A stretch of DNA of 64,000 nucleotides from Isochrysis galbana (Eukaryota; Haptophyta; Isochrysidales; Isochrysidaceae): NCBI GenBank assembly GCA_018136815.1, contig CM030931.1:1963398-2027397 (forward strand), written 5' to 3'. Under the pieces are notes generated by a model. The model searched no databases. It had not been told where the DNA came from and was given only the letters and a program-made list of their open reading frames with translations. The position numbers were made by a program, and so were the translations under genes. Shown here in pieces: positions 30,901 to 41,106 of this stretch; the stretch's first letter is position 1, and the number at the start of each line of letters is the position of its first letter.

Positions 30901-32428
30901 ATTCGATGCGGCGGACAAGATCTACCGCGAGCTTGATCGGCGCGACTTGGCGCTTCAGATGCGCGCGAACATCGGGGATTGGTCCAAGGTAGTTCAACTC
31001 GTGCAGCAGGGCGGCGGCGGCGACGACACGATGCTCATGAAGGCGTGGGACAAGATCGGCGACCATTACGTGGAGCGTGGGGAGCTTGAGAAAGCGGCCA
31101 AGTACTACTCGCAGGCACAGAACATGGAGGCGCTGGCCAACTGCCTCTACCGCGCCGAAGACTTTGCTGGTCTAGTAAAGCTTGCAACCGACCTGCCCGA
31201 CGGCACACCTCTGCTTAAAGAGATAGGTCGCAAGCTTAGCTCGGTGGGCATGGCAAACGAGGCGAGTGACGCCTTTGTGAAGGGCGGTGATGTCAGTTTG
31301 GCAATCGACGCGTGCCTCATGCTGCAGCACTTCCAGGGGGCCATCGAGATGGCCGAACAGCATAACTTTCCCACCGTCCACAAGGCTCTTGCGCAGTATG
31401 CAAGCCAACTGATCGAATCGGGCAAGCTCCTCCAAGCGGTCGAGCTGTATAGCAAGGCCAACCAGTACACCGAGGCAGCGAGGCTGCTCACAAAGATCGC
31501 GGCAGACGTTGGGGCCTCGCGCAGCAATCCTCTCCGCGCGAAGAAGCTCTTTGTGGCGGCGGCCCTCGAAATCGAACGGATGCGCAAGCAGATGCTCGAG
31601 AGCAAGGCGCCCCAAGGTGGCACTCAGACTGCCGCGCAAACACTCGAGTCGCTTGTCACGCAGGTGCGCCAGCGCATTTGCATATCCCTCACATTCCAGA
31701 GGTCCAAAACCATAGGCCCCCACAGCCCAAGGCCTTCCACCTACGCACTCGGGACGCCTTCCATTCGCGCATGCCCCGGCCGACGACGAGCTCTCTCGCA
31801 GTGCGCGTTGCCTCGTGGTGAGCTTGCCCTCCCTTTCCTATGACATCCTCACCAGGACAAGGCCACGGGCGGCGACAAGTGGCTGGACAACGCGTGGCGT
31901 GGGGCGGAGGCCTACCACTTTCTCCTCCTAGCCCAACGCCAGCTCTACGGGGGCAGAGCGCTCGATGCCATGCGGACCGCCCTCCGCCTCCGAGAGTATG
32001 AGACTGTGTTGTCCAAGGAAGAAATCTACTCTTTGATCGCCCTCTCTGCTTTCTACGCCAAATTCTACGGCCAATGCTCGCGTGCGTTCGTCAAGCTCCA
32101 GACTGCTGGCGTATCTGACGCACAGCAAGCCGAGATTTCTAAGCTTGCTCTGTCCATTTTCACACGCTTCACACCGACGGATCCTAGTCAAAAGCGGGCC
32201 GATTGCCCATCCTGTGGGGAGAACGTCAAAGAGTGGGACGCTCACTGTGCCGGATGTGGGCAGCACCTCCCTGCATGCACCTTGACAGGCAAGGCGATAC
32301 TCGAGCCCCACCTCACCGCCAAGTGCCGGGTGTGCAAGCACTCTTTCTATGAGACGGAGGCGCAGGGCCTCCGGAATTGCCCGCTGTGTCACGCACAGCT
32401 ACCGCTGCAGCTCCACGGTGGCTATTAG
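27976..32428 (+). CDS. IFT121: Intraflagellar transport protein IFT121 (WDR35)
   Basis: Four exons are proposed: 27976-28092, 28599-28700, 28874-31663 and 31856-32428 (introns 506, 173 and 192 bp; all phase 0). The product is 1193 residues, near the family length (about 1180). The start [17 protein letters not shown] is the conserved IFT121 N-terminus. Two WD40 beta-propellers fill roughly residues 1-580 ([38 protein letters not shown]). A TPR-like helical solenoid follows ([20 protein letters not shown]), with [18 protein letters not shown] in the last exon. The C-terminus has zinc-binding CxxC pairs (CPSCGEN...CAGCG, CRVCK...CPLC). It is a core IFT-A subunit for retrograde transport and ciliary entry of membrane proteins. 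Confidence 0.96.
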
Positions 32429-32953
32429 CTATTGGGATCGAGTCTCTCTCGGAACGCCCCGCGCCGTCCCGCTCGCATCTTCTCGTGCCAACCAAGCCTT
32501 GATGATCCGTTGAGGAATGACGCCCGATGGTTGCCAATTGGGGGTATTCATAGCCTCGGCCGTGGACTCGCCACCCCAAGTTATGATAACTCTTCTGCTT
32601 TTGGCACCGTTGGATACATACCTTCCGTGCGTTTGCAGATTGCTTACCTAGAATATTGTCTATCCATTTGCCTGTGCAAAACGAGGAAATTTGGGAGATG
32701 ATAGTGTGAGAGTGAGAGGCGTGGCACAGTTGGTATTGGTGACGGCCACGGCCTATGGAGAGACGTCGAATCTGCCGACGTGTTAAGTAGTTGCTTCAAG
32801 TGCCGTGACGCGCATGCGTTAGAGGTGGAGGAGAGTGGGTTGAAAAAAAACTTTTGTTGATCCGGAGGCCCACAATTTTTCATCGTCGGACCGGGGGAAG
32901 GTTTCCCCTCGTCTCTCTCCCCGCTCTAACTAATCCGAATCCGAGGCAGAGCG
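32429..32953. other. 3' flank of IFT121
   Basis: Unique sequence; no gene or repeat seen. Confidence 0.4.
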
Positions 32954-33092
32954 ATGGCGACCGACCCGCCTGACAGCAGCCGACCTTCGCCGCGCTCCAG
33001 CGAGAGCACGGCGGTGGTCAGCCCCCCCTTGTCGATGGTGTTCGGACTAAATGGTCCGGGTACACCGGTCGGCGGTCTCACCGGTGTTTCAT
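32954..33092 (+). pseudogene. Start of an ORF interrupted by a retroposon
   Basis: From ATG at 32954 a Ser/Pro-rich frame runs for about 45 codons into a 17-bp target duplication ending at 33092. The sequence resumes at 33976 beyond the insertion and stays open for about 160 bp. It may be the N-terminus of the Gypsy-like element whose integrase fragment lies at 34700-34926, but the family is not recognisable. Confidence 0.35.
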
Positions 33093-33975
33093 CAACTACT
33101 TTTATAAGTAGGAGGCCAATGGGGGCCTCGCGCCCCCCTCACTCCATCGCAGACACCCCCTGGGTGGGCCCGCACAACCAACCTCAGCCCCTGCCTGCTG
33201 GCAGGGGCTGAGCTGACACCACTCTGGTCCAGACCTTCCCCGAGCGCGCGCCGCGCGCTGCTCGCATTCGCCTGCACTGGCCCTCGCTCGTACTGACCCC
33301 CCCCCTCACCACTGAGCCACAGACCACCGAGGCCGCCAGGTGGGCACCCAGGGCCAGCGAGACGAGCGAGGGAGCGAGGCAGGAGAGGCCAGGGGCACTG
33401 CCCCAGCCTCCACTGCCCCCTGAGCTGCCCTGGCGGGCCCTCTGGGGGGGCCCGAGGGGCCCCCCAGAAGGGGGCCATGGCGCGCGCCATGCAGCACACG
33501 CCCGTAGGAGAACGAAGAGAACGACGGGAAAAGAACGACAAAAAAACGACATGATCCGGCCCGAGAATAGGTAAGAGAACCGCCTGTCGTGTCTACGGTA
33601 TATCAACGGGAGGACACCCCGCGCGGCAAGCAAACACCGCGAAAGTGCGGCAGCGGACGAAGAAAGGCCGAAGGGCGGGGGCCGAGACCCCCCGGGGACA
33701 ATATAAGATAGTTCAGAAGGCGTTTTACGTTTGTCTGCCACAGGAACACCCAACAACAGGTCTGCCCCAACCCACCCCTTGCGCTTGGCCCGTCGTAGTG
33801 TACGCGCCCCCCCCCCCCATACCAAAGACAAAGGAATGAAGGGGGTAGTGTAAAGGGAGTGAGTGTTCTGGGGTATAGGCGATGGCGTGAGTCGGTACCG
33901 TGAGTGCGTGGTCTTTATAGCTAGCGGTAGTAGCCTGAATCTTCAGATGTTTTCTTTTTCTCACCGGTGTTTCAT
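33076..33975 (+). mobile_element. Composite retroposon with 17-bp target duplication
   Basis: TCTCACCGGTGTTTCAT occurs at 33076-33092 and 33959-33975, bounding an 866-bp insert. The insert joins a repeat L segment (33118-33300), a stretch of repeat D in inverted orientation (33340-33500) and a complete repeat E copy (33722-33958). It ends in a T-rich tail. Duplication length and tail fit LINE-mediated retroposition. No ORF of its own is seen. Confidence 0.75.
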
Positions 33976-34539
33976 GCCACCGCCGCACTCGGCCGAAATC
34001 TGCTTCACCTGCCCACGCAGCATGGCCGCCAGCCCCACACCACACCACTTCCAGCCTTAATCTGAGGAGGATGACACCGGCTTGCCTACGCGCTCCTACG
34101 CGCAGAACCCCATCCAGCATATTGGTACGCTGCCTCCCAATAACCCCGCAGACTACCTAACCGCGCGCTCGGGAATCGTGGCAATACAGCCCTCTAGCCC
34201 TCTTGGCGGGCGCTGCGCTGCTTCCGCAGGACTTCCTATGCCATCTACCGAACGGTCGCCAAGTGCATCGCGTTCGCGAACGTACTCGTTGGCACCGGGG
34301 CAGCGTACGAGCCTCCTCAGCAAGAACTCTCACCCAGCGCGCCCGGTCGCGTTCGAAAGTTGGGCACTCCGGCCCATTCGGCCGGGTGACGTCAGCATAG
34401 TTGACGGCGCCACACACGGCCAACCACACGCGCAATGCGCGCGGGCGGCGGCGGCGATTGGCGTGGCTGCTAGGGCGGCACCTTTGGATATGGTGCCTGA
34501 TGGGGCATTCTGTCCCGCCATCCCGTCCAGGTATTTGGC

Positions 34540-34926
34540 CTCCGGGTACGCCGACTTCCGAAGAGATGAAAGCGGCCCTGGCGGAAGATCCGTTCGTAGA
34601 GCCACTCCTAGCTAGGCTCAGGAGAGACGGTCAATCACGAGCCATCAGGCCAAGGGTCGCCTCCGCCGGCCGCCGCCTCAGGCCCCATTGCCGACGATGA
34701 TTCGTCTTCCAGTCCTGTCGCTCCCGTTCCCGTTTCCGCTCAGCAATCCAAGACGCTTCGCCGTTTCGTCGTTCACGGTGGGCTCGTCTACTATCGGCGC
34801 GCCGTTCCTGACTCCACCGACCCGGACTCGCTAGTGCTCTAGTGCTCTATGTTCCGCCCTCGTTGCGGTCTCGCTACCTCTTCGCCTACCACGATCGCTC
34901 CGGTCACCTCGGAGTTTCTCGAATGT
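34540..34926 (+). pseudogene. LTR-retrotransposon integrase zinc-binding region, broken
   Basis: An upstream frame reads EEMKAALAEDPFVEPLLARL. Further on, RFVVHGGLVYYRRAVPDSTD and YVPPSLRSRYLFAYHD are followed by RSGHLGVSRM, the pattern of the H-H-C-C zinc finger that opens Gypsy-type integrases (H-D-x3-G-H-x-G). Between LVL and YVPP the frame is broken by an exact 8-bp tandem duplication (CTAGTGCT twice, 34831-34846). Immediately after GVSRM an hAT MITE interrupts the reading at 34927. Confidence 0.7.
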
Positions 34927-35400
34927 TAGGGCTAGGTAAAAATATGTGACATATTGAACTACATATTTGGGTCAACTTCTCCGGATTACATATCGTTACA
35001 TTTTCGTACATATTTCACATATTTACGGCATATTTGGGCAGTAGGGAGGAGGTTTACATACTAACTCCCTTGCAGATCAAGCTAGTGTCCGCGTCCCTCA
35101 TATTGCGTTACAAGCTCACAACAAGCGCAAGCAGGAGCAGGGGGTCTACGTACTACGTACCTGGCAAATAATCTGATGTTTCATTCATGAGCGAAGCGGT
35201 GTGCTAGCTCTTTTATGTTCTTGTGGTTGGTGTGGGTGGGTGCTTTTGACTTTTTTGAGGCAGAGGGACGCCTCCCCGGCGCATTTTCATCTTATTGTAT
35301 GTACATATTTTCTACATATTTGGGCGGATTTTCTACATATTTCGACATATTTTTACTACATACTTGGGCAACAAAGTGTACATATTTTTACCTAGCCCTA
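34927..35400. mobile_element. Intact hAT-type MITE, 474 bp, perfect TIRs and 8-bp duplication
   Basis: TAGGGCTAGGTAAAAATATG(T) at 34927-34947 is the exact inverse of 35380-35400 (21 bp). TCGAATGT stands on both sides (34919-34926 and 35401-35408). The ends are followed by repeated ACATATTT(GGG) words. The 8-bp duplication and TAGGG terminus are those of hAT elements. No transposase is encoded. Confidence 0.92.
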
Positions 35401-35423
35401 TCGAATGTCCGGTCTTCTTCGTA

Positions 35424-35490
35424 CTCGGGTGCCCGACCCCATCCAGAATTTCATTCACCCGACTCCCGGCGGGGAGGAGGGCCAAAGCGC
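35424..35490 (+). repeat. Repeat family K, copy 2
   Basis: GCCCGACCCCATCCAGAATT through CGGCGGGGAGGAGGGCCAAA; the inverse of 22733-22795. Confidence 0.8.
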
Positions 35491-35868
35491 CAAAGCGCCG
35501 CGCGAACCGCCGGTGCCGCTCGCGACGGAGTGGCTCAGAGCCCTCCGGTAGCGCTCGACTCGACAATTCTGTCCAAGTGGATGGCCGAGAAAGCGCCGGC
35601 AGCGCGCCCGACCGCGTTCGAAAGTTGGGCACTCCGTCCGGCCCGTTCGGCCGGGTAAAGTTAGCGTAGTTGACGGCGCCACACACGGCCGACTACGGCG
35701 CGATGAGCGCGGGCGGCGGCGGCGGCGACGATTGGCGTGGCTGCTAGGGCGGCACCTTTGGATATGGTGCCTGGTGGGGCATTCTGTCCAAGTGGATGGC
35801 CGAGAAAGCGCCGGCAGCGCGCCCGACCGCGTGTGAAAGTTGGGCACTCCGGCCCGTTCGGCTGAGTG

Positions 35869-37026
35869 AATAGCGCATACCTTACCGTGAAACCAATCAT
35901 GGTAATGCGCCTCGTAATCCTCGAGAGCTGCAAGGCCTACCACGATCGGCTCAGTCGTCCTCAAAAGTGCTGCCACATTGGGGAAGTGGGCTGCATGTGC
36001 GCCCAAGCTGCGTCCACGCTCGCGCGCTCGCGCAATCCCTCCAACAGATCAGCATCAGCATGCGATGATAGTGATAGTATCATAATGATAGTGCCCTCGC
36101 TCCGCGTGCACCACCTACCTTTGCACCCACTTGCACCATGACGGGAGGGGGGGTTCTTCGCGCTCGTCGAGGTCGCTGTTGTCGTTGCTGTCGCTGTCGC
36201 CGCGCTCGCGCTCGTCCTCGCCACCCCTTGCCCTTGCCCGCTCTTGCACCGATGACGCTGGACCTGCACGCTCGCACGCGCGTGCGAGATGGTCCACGTC
36301 AATGTGGATGCCCATCCCGCAACGCAGTGCGGCGCGAGCGCGGCGCGAGCGATCTGAGGGGTGAGACGGGACAGTTCAGCGCGTGGGGGACGCCGTTGTG
36401 CACCGGGCGCGAGGTGCAATAGGTCCCCCGCGGGACGCCTTGCGTGCGCATGGCGCATGGAAACTTTTCGCTGTGCTCGTGTGTACACCCCTCCCGCGGG
36501 GGACCTCCGGGCGTGTGATTGCGAATGGAAACTCGGGTGGCAGCCTGTTCAACATTACACATAGTCGAATATTCACTGGTCACCGCGATGGCGATGGCGA
36601 TGGCGATGGTCCGATGGTCGATGGTGCCAGTGCCAGTGCCAGGGCGATGGGTACAACGTACAACGTTGCGAATTGTATTCTTGTAGAAAATCTTGTTAGC
36701 TAGCATCCCTAGCTACATACACCGGACGAGCCATGCATCAACATCAACCGCGCACACCCGCACACCCGCATACCCCCATCGCGGCGTGGGGGCGCCGTTG
36801 CTCCGTTACGGAGGAGGTCTACGGACCCGCAGCACTACCATAGCACTAGGATTAGACAGACAAGAAAACTCTGACAGTACTCGTATGAATGCTCGCTCAC
36901 GTCTCAACGGAGGAGATGACGTGCTTTCGGCGGCGTGTCCCGGCCACCCCCAGCCTCCAGGCTGCTCCCCGGCAGAGCGGCAGCCAGCGAACGCGTACGA
37001 GCCGGCACCAGAAAGGCTCAGTGCCG
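35869..37026. other. Intergenic region upstream of the bilin reductase gene
   Basis: It contains a fragment related to the 14980-15180 tandem unit (36425-36450), a GATGGC hexamer run (36585-36615) and spurious arginine/serine-rich frames. No gene is recognised. Confidence 0.4.
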
Positions 37027-37977
37027 ATGGCCCGACCCTTGTTCCTCGCGGCAATGGGCCTGTGTTCTGCGGTGTCAGCTGTGCACATACCTTCCCCGAC
37101 TGGGACCTACGCCCCGTTTGTCTCACGTACCTATGAGATGCTGGCGGAAGCTGGGGTGACGATGCGCCCCTATGAGATACCCGATGAGCTAGCTGTCGTC
37201 GAAGGGGCCGGCGGCGCTCATCTGACGGTTCGATCCTTTTGCACTGATAAGCTACGGCAGGGGCGCCTCCTGCTCCTTGATGGCGGGCCGTCACTGCAGG
37301 TCCTCAATCTATGTTTTTTCCCACGACTTGACTTGCCTCTCCCCACATTCTCGGCGGATCTCGTGACGCTTCGGGGCGGCTCTCTCATTGCCATTGACTG
37401 TCAGCCCAACGGCAGATCTCCACCCCCAAACAAAGAGGCTGACGCTGCGCTGGATGCCGCTTTTGCGCATCATCGTCCACGCCTGCCTTCTGGCGGACCG
37501 ATTCCCCCAGAGTCAGCTCGTTTTTTTTCGCGTCGATTCCTATGGTCCCGACTACCAGCGCAGACAACCCCTACGCAGATACAAGAGCTCGTCCTACCCG
37601 CATTCGAGGAATATCTCCAAGCCTATTTGTACGCATAGCACCTGCCTTTCCCCGGTTTCCCTCATTTGCTTATTTATGCGCAAGAACGAATGAGAGGCTT
37701 TCTACAACTCACCCCCGATTTTTTCATCGCGGTTAGGCGCCTCATGACTGACTCGACTCCGCTCTCTGACGACGCCGATGTCGAAGCTGTGCGCGCTGCG
37801 CAGCTGGAGTATACGCGCTATCGCACAGAGGAGGACCCTGCACGCCCAATGCTGTCTCGAATTTTCGGCAACGATTTGGCAGAACGATTGCTGCGCGAGG
37901 TGCTTTTCGACTTGCCCCTCGTCCTTGAGAGCAGTCAGAGCGATACACTCTACTCGAGGAATCTTGGCACGCCGTAG
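37027..37977 (+). CDS. Ferredoxin-dependent bilin reductase (HY2 family)
   Basis: Two exons are proposed: 37027-37628 and 37737-37977, with a 108-bp GT-AG intron in phase 2, giving 280 residues. The intron restores the family spacing AFEEYLQAYL-RLMTDSTPL. MARPLFLAAMGLCSAVSA is a typical signal peptide, followed by a Ser/Pro/Thr stretch, consistent with import into a complex plastid. An upstream in-frame ATG at 36889 would hide this signal, so 37027 is preferred. The core has SLQVLNLCFFPRLDLPLPTF and the Asp in FSADLV (about D111) that corresponds to the substrate-protonating Asp of the family. QLEYTRYRTEEDPARPM and VLFDLP close the domain. It should reduce biliverdin or a dihydrobiliverdin using ferredoxin in the plastid. 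I cannot tell PebA, PebB, PcyA or HY2 type from sequence alone. Confidence 0.85.
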
Positions 37978-38286
37978 TCCCTCTCAAGCTTCTTGTCTTT
38001 CGACTGCATGCATGCGGGAGGGATATGCACAATTAGAGCCCGACTAAAATATGGACAATCGCCCTAGCTAGCTATCAGCTGCTGTCTTATGCTGTGTTTC
38101 CAATGTTCCGGCGATGCCGGCTATTGGTAGTATTTGCATGGTCACCTACTGCCTGCTCTTCTAGCGGCCTTGCATGTTCGTTGCCGAGGGGTGTTTGTTT
38201 TTTATCTTGCCCTGATGAAGAAAATAAGAAAATTGAGCCCTCGATTTTGATTTAGACTAGCAGGGCGAGTCGCTGCGCGCGCCACC

Positions 38287-39339
38287 ATGACGTCGCTCTC
38301 AGCCGGAGCGCTGTCCGACCTGCTCCTGCAGCCAAGGCACTCAACCACGCGGCGAGCACGGGCGTGCAACACGTCGCACAATGACCAACCGCTCATCTCG
38401 GCGATCGTACAGACCTTTCATGACAGTGCCAATGCGCTGCAGTTGGTGCACCGCTTGCGCACTGCGGCTGCAGCCTTAGGCTCAGCGAGTGCTCTGGAGA
38501 TTCTGGTCAACGACGATTCGCGGAGCGATGCAGCCTCTTGGCTGGAGGTGCTCACTGGGCCAAACGACTTCCTCGTCTCCTCGCCAAATGTGCATGAGAT
38601 CCGTGCCTACAACCGATTGGCCAGGTTTGCACGAGGCCGATATTTGCTACTATTGCAGGGCGATCACTGTCTCCCGCCCACGTCAGCCTGGCTGCGCACG
38701 GGACTAGGTCTCTTCTCAATTTTCCCCCGACTGGGGCTGATAGGCGGGCAAATGGGATTCGACCAGGTCCCATTCAAGAAGATTGCAGAGAGAGTGTCAT
38801 GGGGTGTCGAGCCGTGCAAGCCGATTCCGTACCGAGTCCCCACCACAATAGCTGCAAAGCATAGATCCACCGAGCTTACGCCGGGGGATTCGAGCGCCGC
38901 TTCCGGTGCCGCATTCATGTTTGTCGCCGGAGTTAATATCGGCCCGCTTCTCGTCCGGCGCGACGCCTTTCTGCTTGTCGGCGGCTTCGATGAAGCGTTC
39001 TCTTGTGCTGGGGAACCTGGGATACAATTGGACACTGACCTGTCGTTGCGCATGTGGGCCTCAGGGTACGAGGTGGGGCTGTACACCTCGGCGGTCTCCA
39101 ATGGTGTTGGGGGCCGGAAGACGAGGAAGAATGTCGCTCAAAAGCGCTTGCGAAGACTGAACGACGCAGCTAATGGCGCAGTGTGCGAGAAGTTGTTGCT
39201 GCGACACGATAGTGGCGCGGTGGCTGCGGCCAATAGGCGGCTTGAGCGCGTCGCCGCGCCAGAGCGCTTGCGGACGAGAGAGCTGAAGCAACGAGCACAT
39301 CAATCTGCGGGCGCGTGCCAAGTTGACTTCAACAGGTGA
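38287..39339 (+). CDS. GT-A fold glycosyltransferase (GT2-like)
   Basis: A single exon encodes 350 residues. ISAIVQTFHDSANALQLVHR begins the nucleotide-binding half, EILVNDDSRSD (residues 71-81) is the conserved N-D-D-S loop, and YLLLLQGDH (119-127) sits where the metal-binding D-x-D is expected but reads Q-G-D. Later GGFDEAF and LDTDLSLRMWASGYEV match the acceptor-side motif of family 2 (G-F-D-E ... E/D-D-x-D-L-S-x-R). No signal peptide or membrane helix is obvious. Donor and acceptor are unknown. Confidence 0.78.
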   Translation: MTSLSAGALSDLLLQPRHSTTRRARACNTSHNDQPLISAIVQTFHDSANALQLVHRLRTAAAALGSASALEILVNDDSRSDAASWLEVLTGPNDFLVSSPNVHEIRAYNRLARFARGRYLLLLQGDHCLPPTSAWLRTGLGLFSIFPRLGLIGGQMGFDQVPFKKIAERVSWGVEPCKPIPYRVPTTIAAKHRSTELTPGDSSAASGAAFMFVAGVNIGPLLVRRDAFLLVGGFDEAFSCAGEPGIQLDTDLSLRMWASGYEVGLYTSAVSNGVGGRKTRKNVAQKRLRRLNDAANGAVCEKLLLRHDSGAVAAANRRLERVAAPERLRTRELKQRAHQSAGACQVDFNR

Positions 39340-39479
39340 GAGGTCTACTAGAGCGGTAGTAGTCATCATGTCCAATAGCCGAATGAAGGCTTTTCGCGTT
39401 TTGATTGTCATTGATGGGAGTGGGAGACAAGGACGAGGACAGGGGGCAGGCAAGTTGGATTTTTAAAACTTCATAATAT

Positions 39480-40200
39480 TTGTACGGCACTTGCGGCGCC
39501 TGGAACCACTACCTACACGTAGTATACTTTCTACACCCCCACTCGCCACTCCCCTAGCCCTTAGCCCCCCGCCATCAGGCGGCTCCCCCCGTGCACTAGG
39601 GGGATCGGGGTGAAGGGCTTAGATATGGTCCGGTGGCCCGCGCCCCCCCCCCGGTGATCATTACCCCCTTCCCCCTGCGCGTACCGGGCTGGCGGCGGCC
39701 TCAGTCCGGACTTATCCTGTAAATAGGTGCGGGATTTACCTATTTTTCGTGGGCGGAGCTCGGAGCTCTCGCTCACGCCCCCCCCCTTCTCCGCGCCCTC
39801 TCTCCCCTCTCCTGCGGCACGCGCGATGGCGGGCCTGCGACAGGCCTCCGGCTGCCCTCTGGCGTCTCCCATGGGCTCCTGGAGGCCAGCTCAGGGGGCA
39901 GAGGAGGCTGGTGCCTCTCCCTCGCTGGCGCTCCTAAGCCTCAGAGGCCCCCACTCTGCACCTGTCTGCCTGTTGACTAGGGGGGAGGGGGTGTTAGAGC
40001 GATAGGCTGGCCACGACAGGCAAGGACGCGCGAGGTAGGCGAGCCTGTGGAGAGTGGGGAAGGAAGTGGGTCAGCAGGGCAGTCTGCTCCTGGCAAGCCA
40101 TCAGGCATGCCAGAGCCAGAGCTTGGGTGGTTCCTCCCCCATAGCAGGGGAGGAGTGGGAGTGGATGGAGAGAGGGGGGGGCTCGTGCCCCCCCGAGGCT
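39480..40200 (+). repeat. Repeat family D, copy 1
   Basis: GGGCTTAGATATGGTCCGGT ... TTATCCTGTAAATAGGTGCG ... CTCCTGCGGCACGCGCGATG is the inverse of 42735-43230. The right third (40000-40197) matches family A (660-830). So A and D share a 3' module and differ on the 5' side. Confidence 0.8.
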
Positions 40201-40261
40201 AGGGAATACTTTGACCAGTTAACCAGTTAAGTGTGTTAACTACTGCATGAAAGGGCACAGG

Positions 40262-40408
40262 CGAGAAGCGTTCAATCGCCATCACCCACAGATGGAAAAG
40301 CGTTCAATCGCCATAAGCCACCAGCCTACACATGACACATGGAAAAGCCTTCAATCGCCGCCATCACCCATCACCCCCACGTATGGAAAAGCGTTCAATC
40401 GCCATCAC
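40262..40408 (+). repeat. Minisatellite, about four units
   Basis: The unit is approximately ATGGAAAAGCGTTCAATCGC + CATCACCC, with variable spacing. The phrase GCGAGAAGCGTTCAATC also occurs at 2199-2215, and a degenerate unit at 41022-41070. Confidence 0.75.
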
Positions 40409-40410
40409 CT

Positions 40411-40890
40411 CCCCTTTCCCCGGATGCTCCGTCATACCGTCATATGACACTGGTTGAGGACCTGAGTATGATATCTCATACCTGATATCATATGATACTA
40501 TGATAGTGCCGCGCAGCGGGCTCTTCGATTGTCGACCACAGGAGTGCGTTACCTGGAAGCTTGCACAACGGGCGTCGCGCCCAGTGCCCAGTGGCCAGTG
40601 GCAGGGATCATCATCACCATTCCCATCCTCTCCACCATCCTCCTCCTCGTGCCCATCAGCCATGGATGCTGTGAGTTGTGAGCTGTGGAGAGAGGAGGGG
40701 GGGGGGGGGGGGGCGACTCGCGGTTGGCGATTCGCGCCTTCGCGCCTATATATATATATAAGTATACATTGTATATAGGTTCTATTTATAGGTCAATTTT
40801 GTCATACTGATACTCAGTATCAGGTGCCTCGGACCTGAGTATGATGTATCATATATGATATCATATATGACAGAACATCCGGGCCCCTTT
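40411..40890. repeat. Inverted-repeat-bounded segment with AT palindromes
   Basis: CCTTTCCCCGGATGCTCCGT at the left is answered by the inverse of ACAGAACATCCGGGCCCCTTTCC at the right. Both inner flanks carry CCTGAGTATGAT-type words and GATATCATATATG palindromes (perfect 20-mer at 40850-40869). The segment contains a G-run and (TA)n. It looks like a degenerate MITE, but no target duplication was found. Confidence 0.45.
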
Positions 40891-41106
40891 CCCCGCAAGG
40901 GCCTATGACGTGTTCCCCATTTGACACCGTGAGGATCCGCGATTTTGAGGAAGACTGAACACGCACATTCAAACCTATGCCCGGTACTATATATATAGTA
41001 GTAGGAAATTCTGAAGGTGGTAAGCGTTCAACTCGCCATCACCCCCACACATGGAAAAGCATCTAATCCCTGCTCCACTGTTGTATTCCTGCCCGTCTTG
41101 GCGGGC

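Larger units (their letters stand above)
34335..35868 (+). repeat. Dispersed/tandem repeat family M, three partial units
   Basis: TTCGAAAGTTGGGCACTCCG, TTGACGGCGCCACACACGGC and TTGGCGTGGCTGCTAGGGCG follow one another at 34335-34513, 35600-35780 and (first block only) 35830-35868. CATTCTGTCCAAGTG precedes the last two. The first unit is separated by the integrase fragment and the hAT MITE. Confidence 0.7.
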
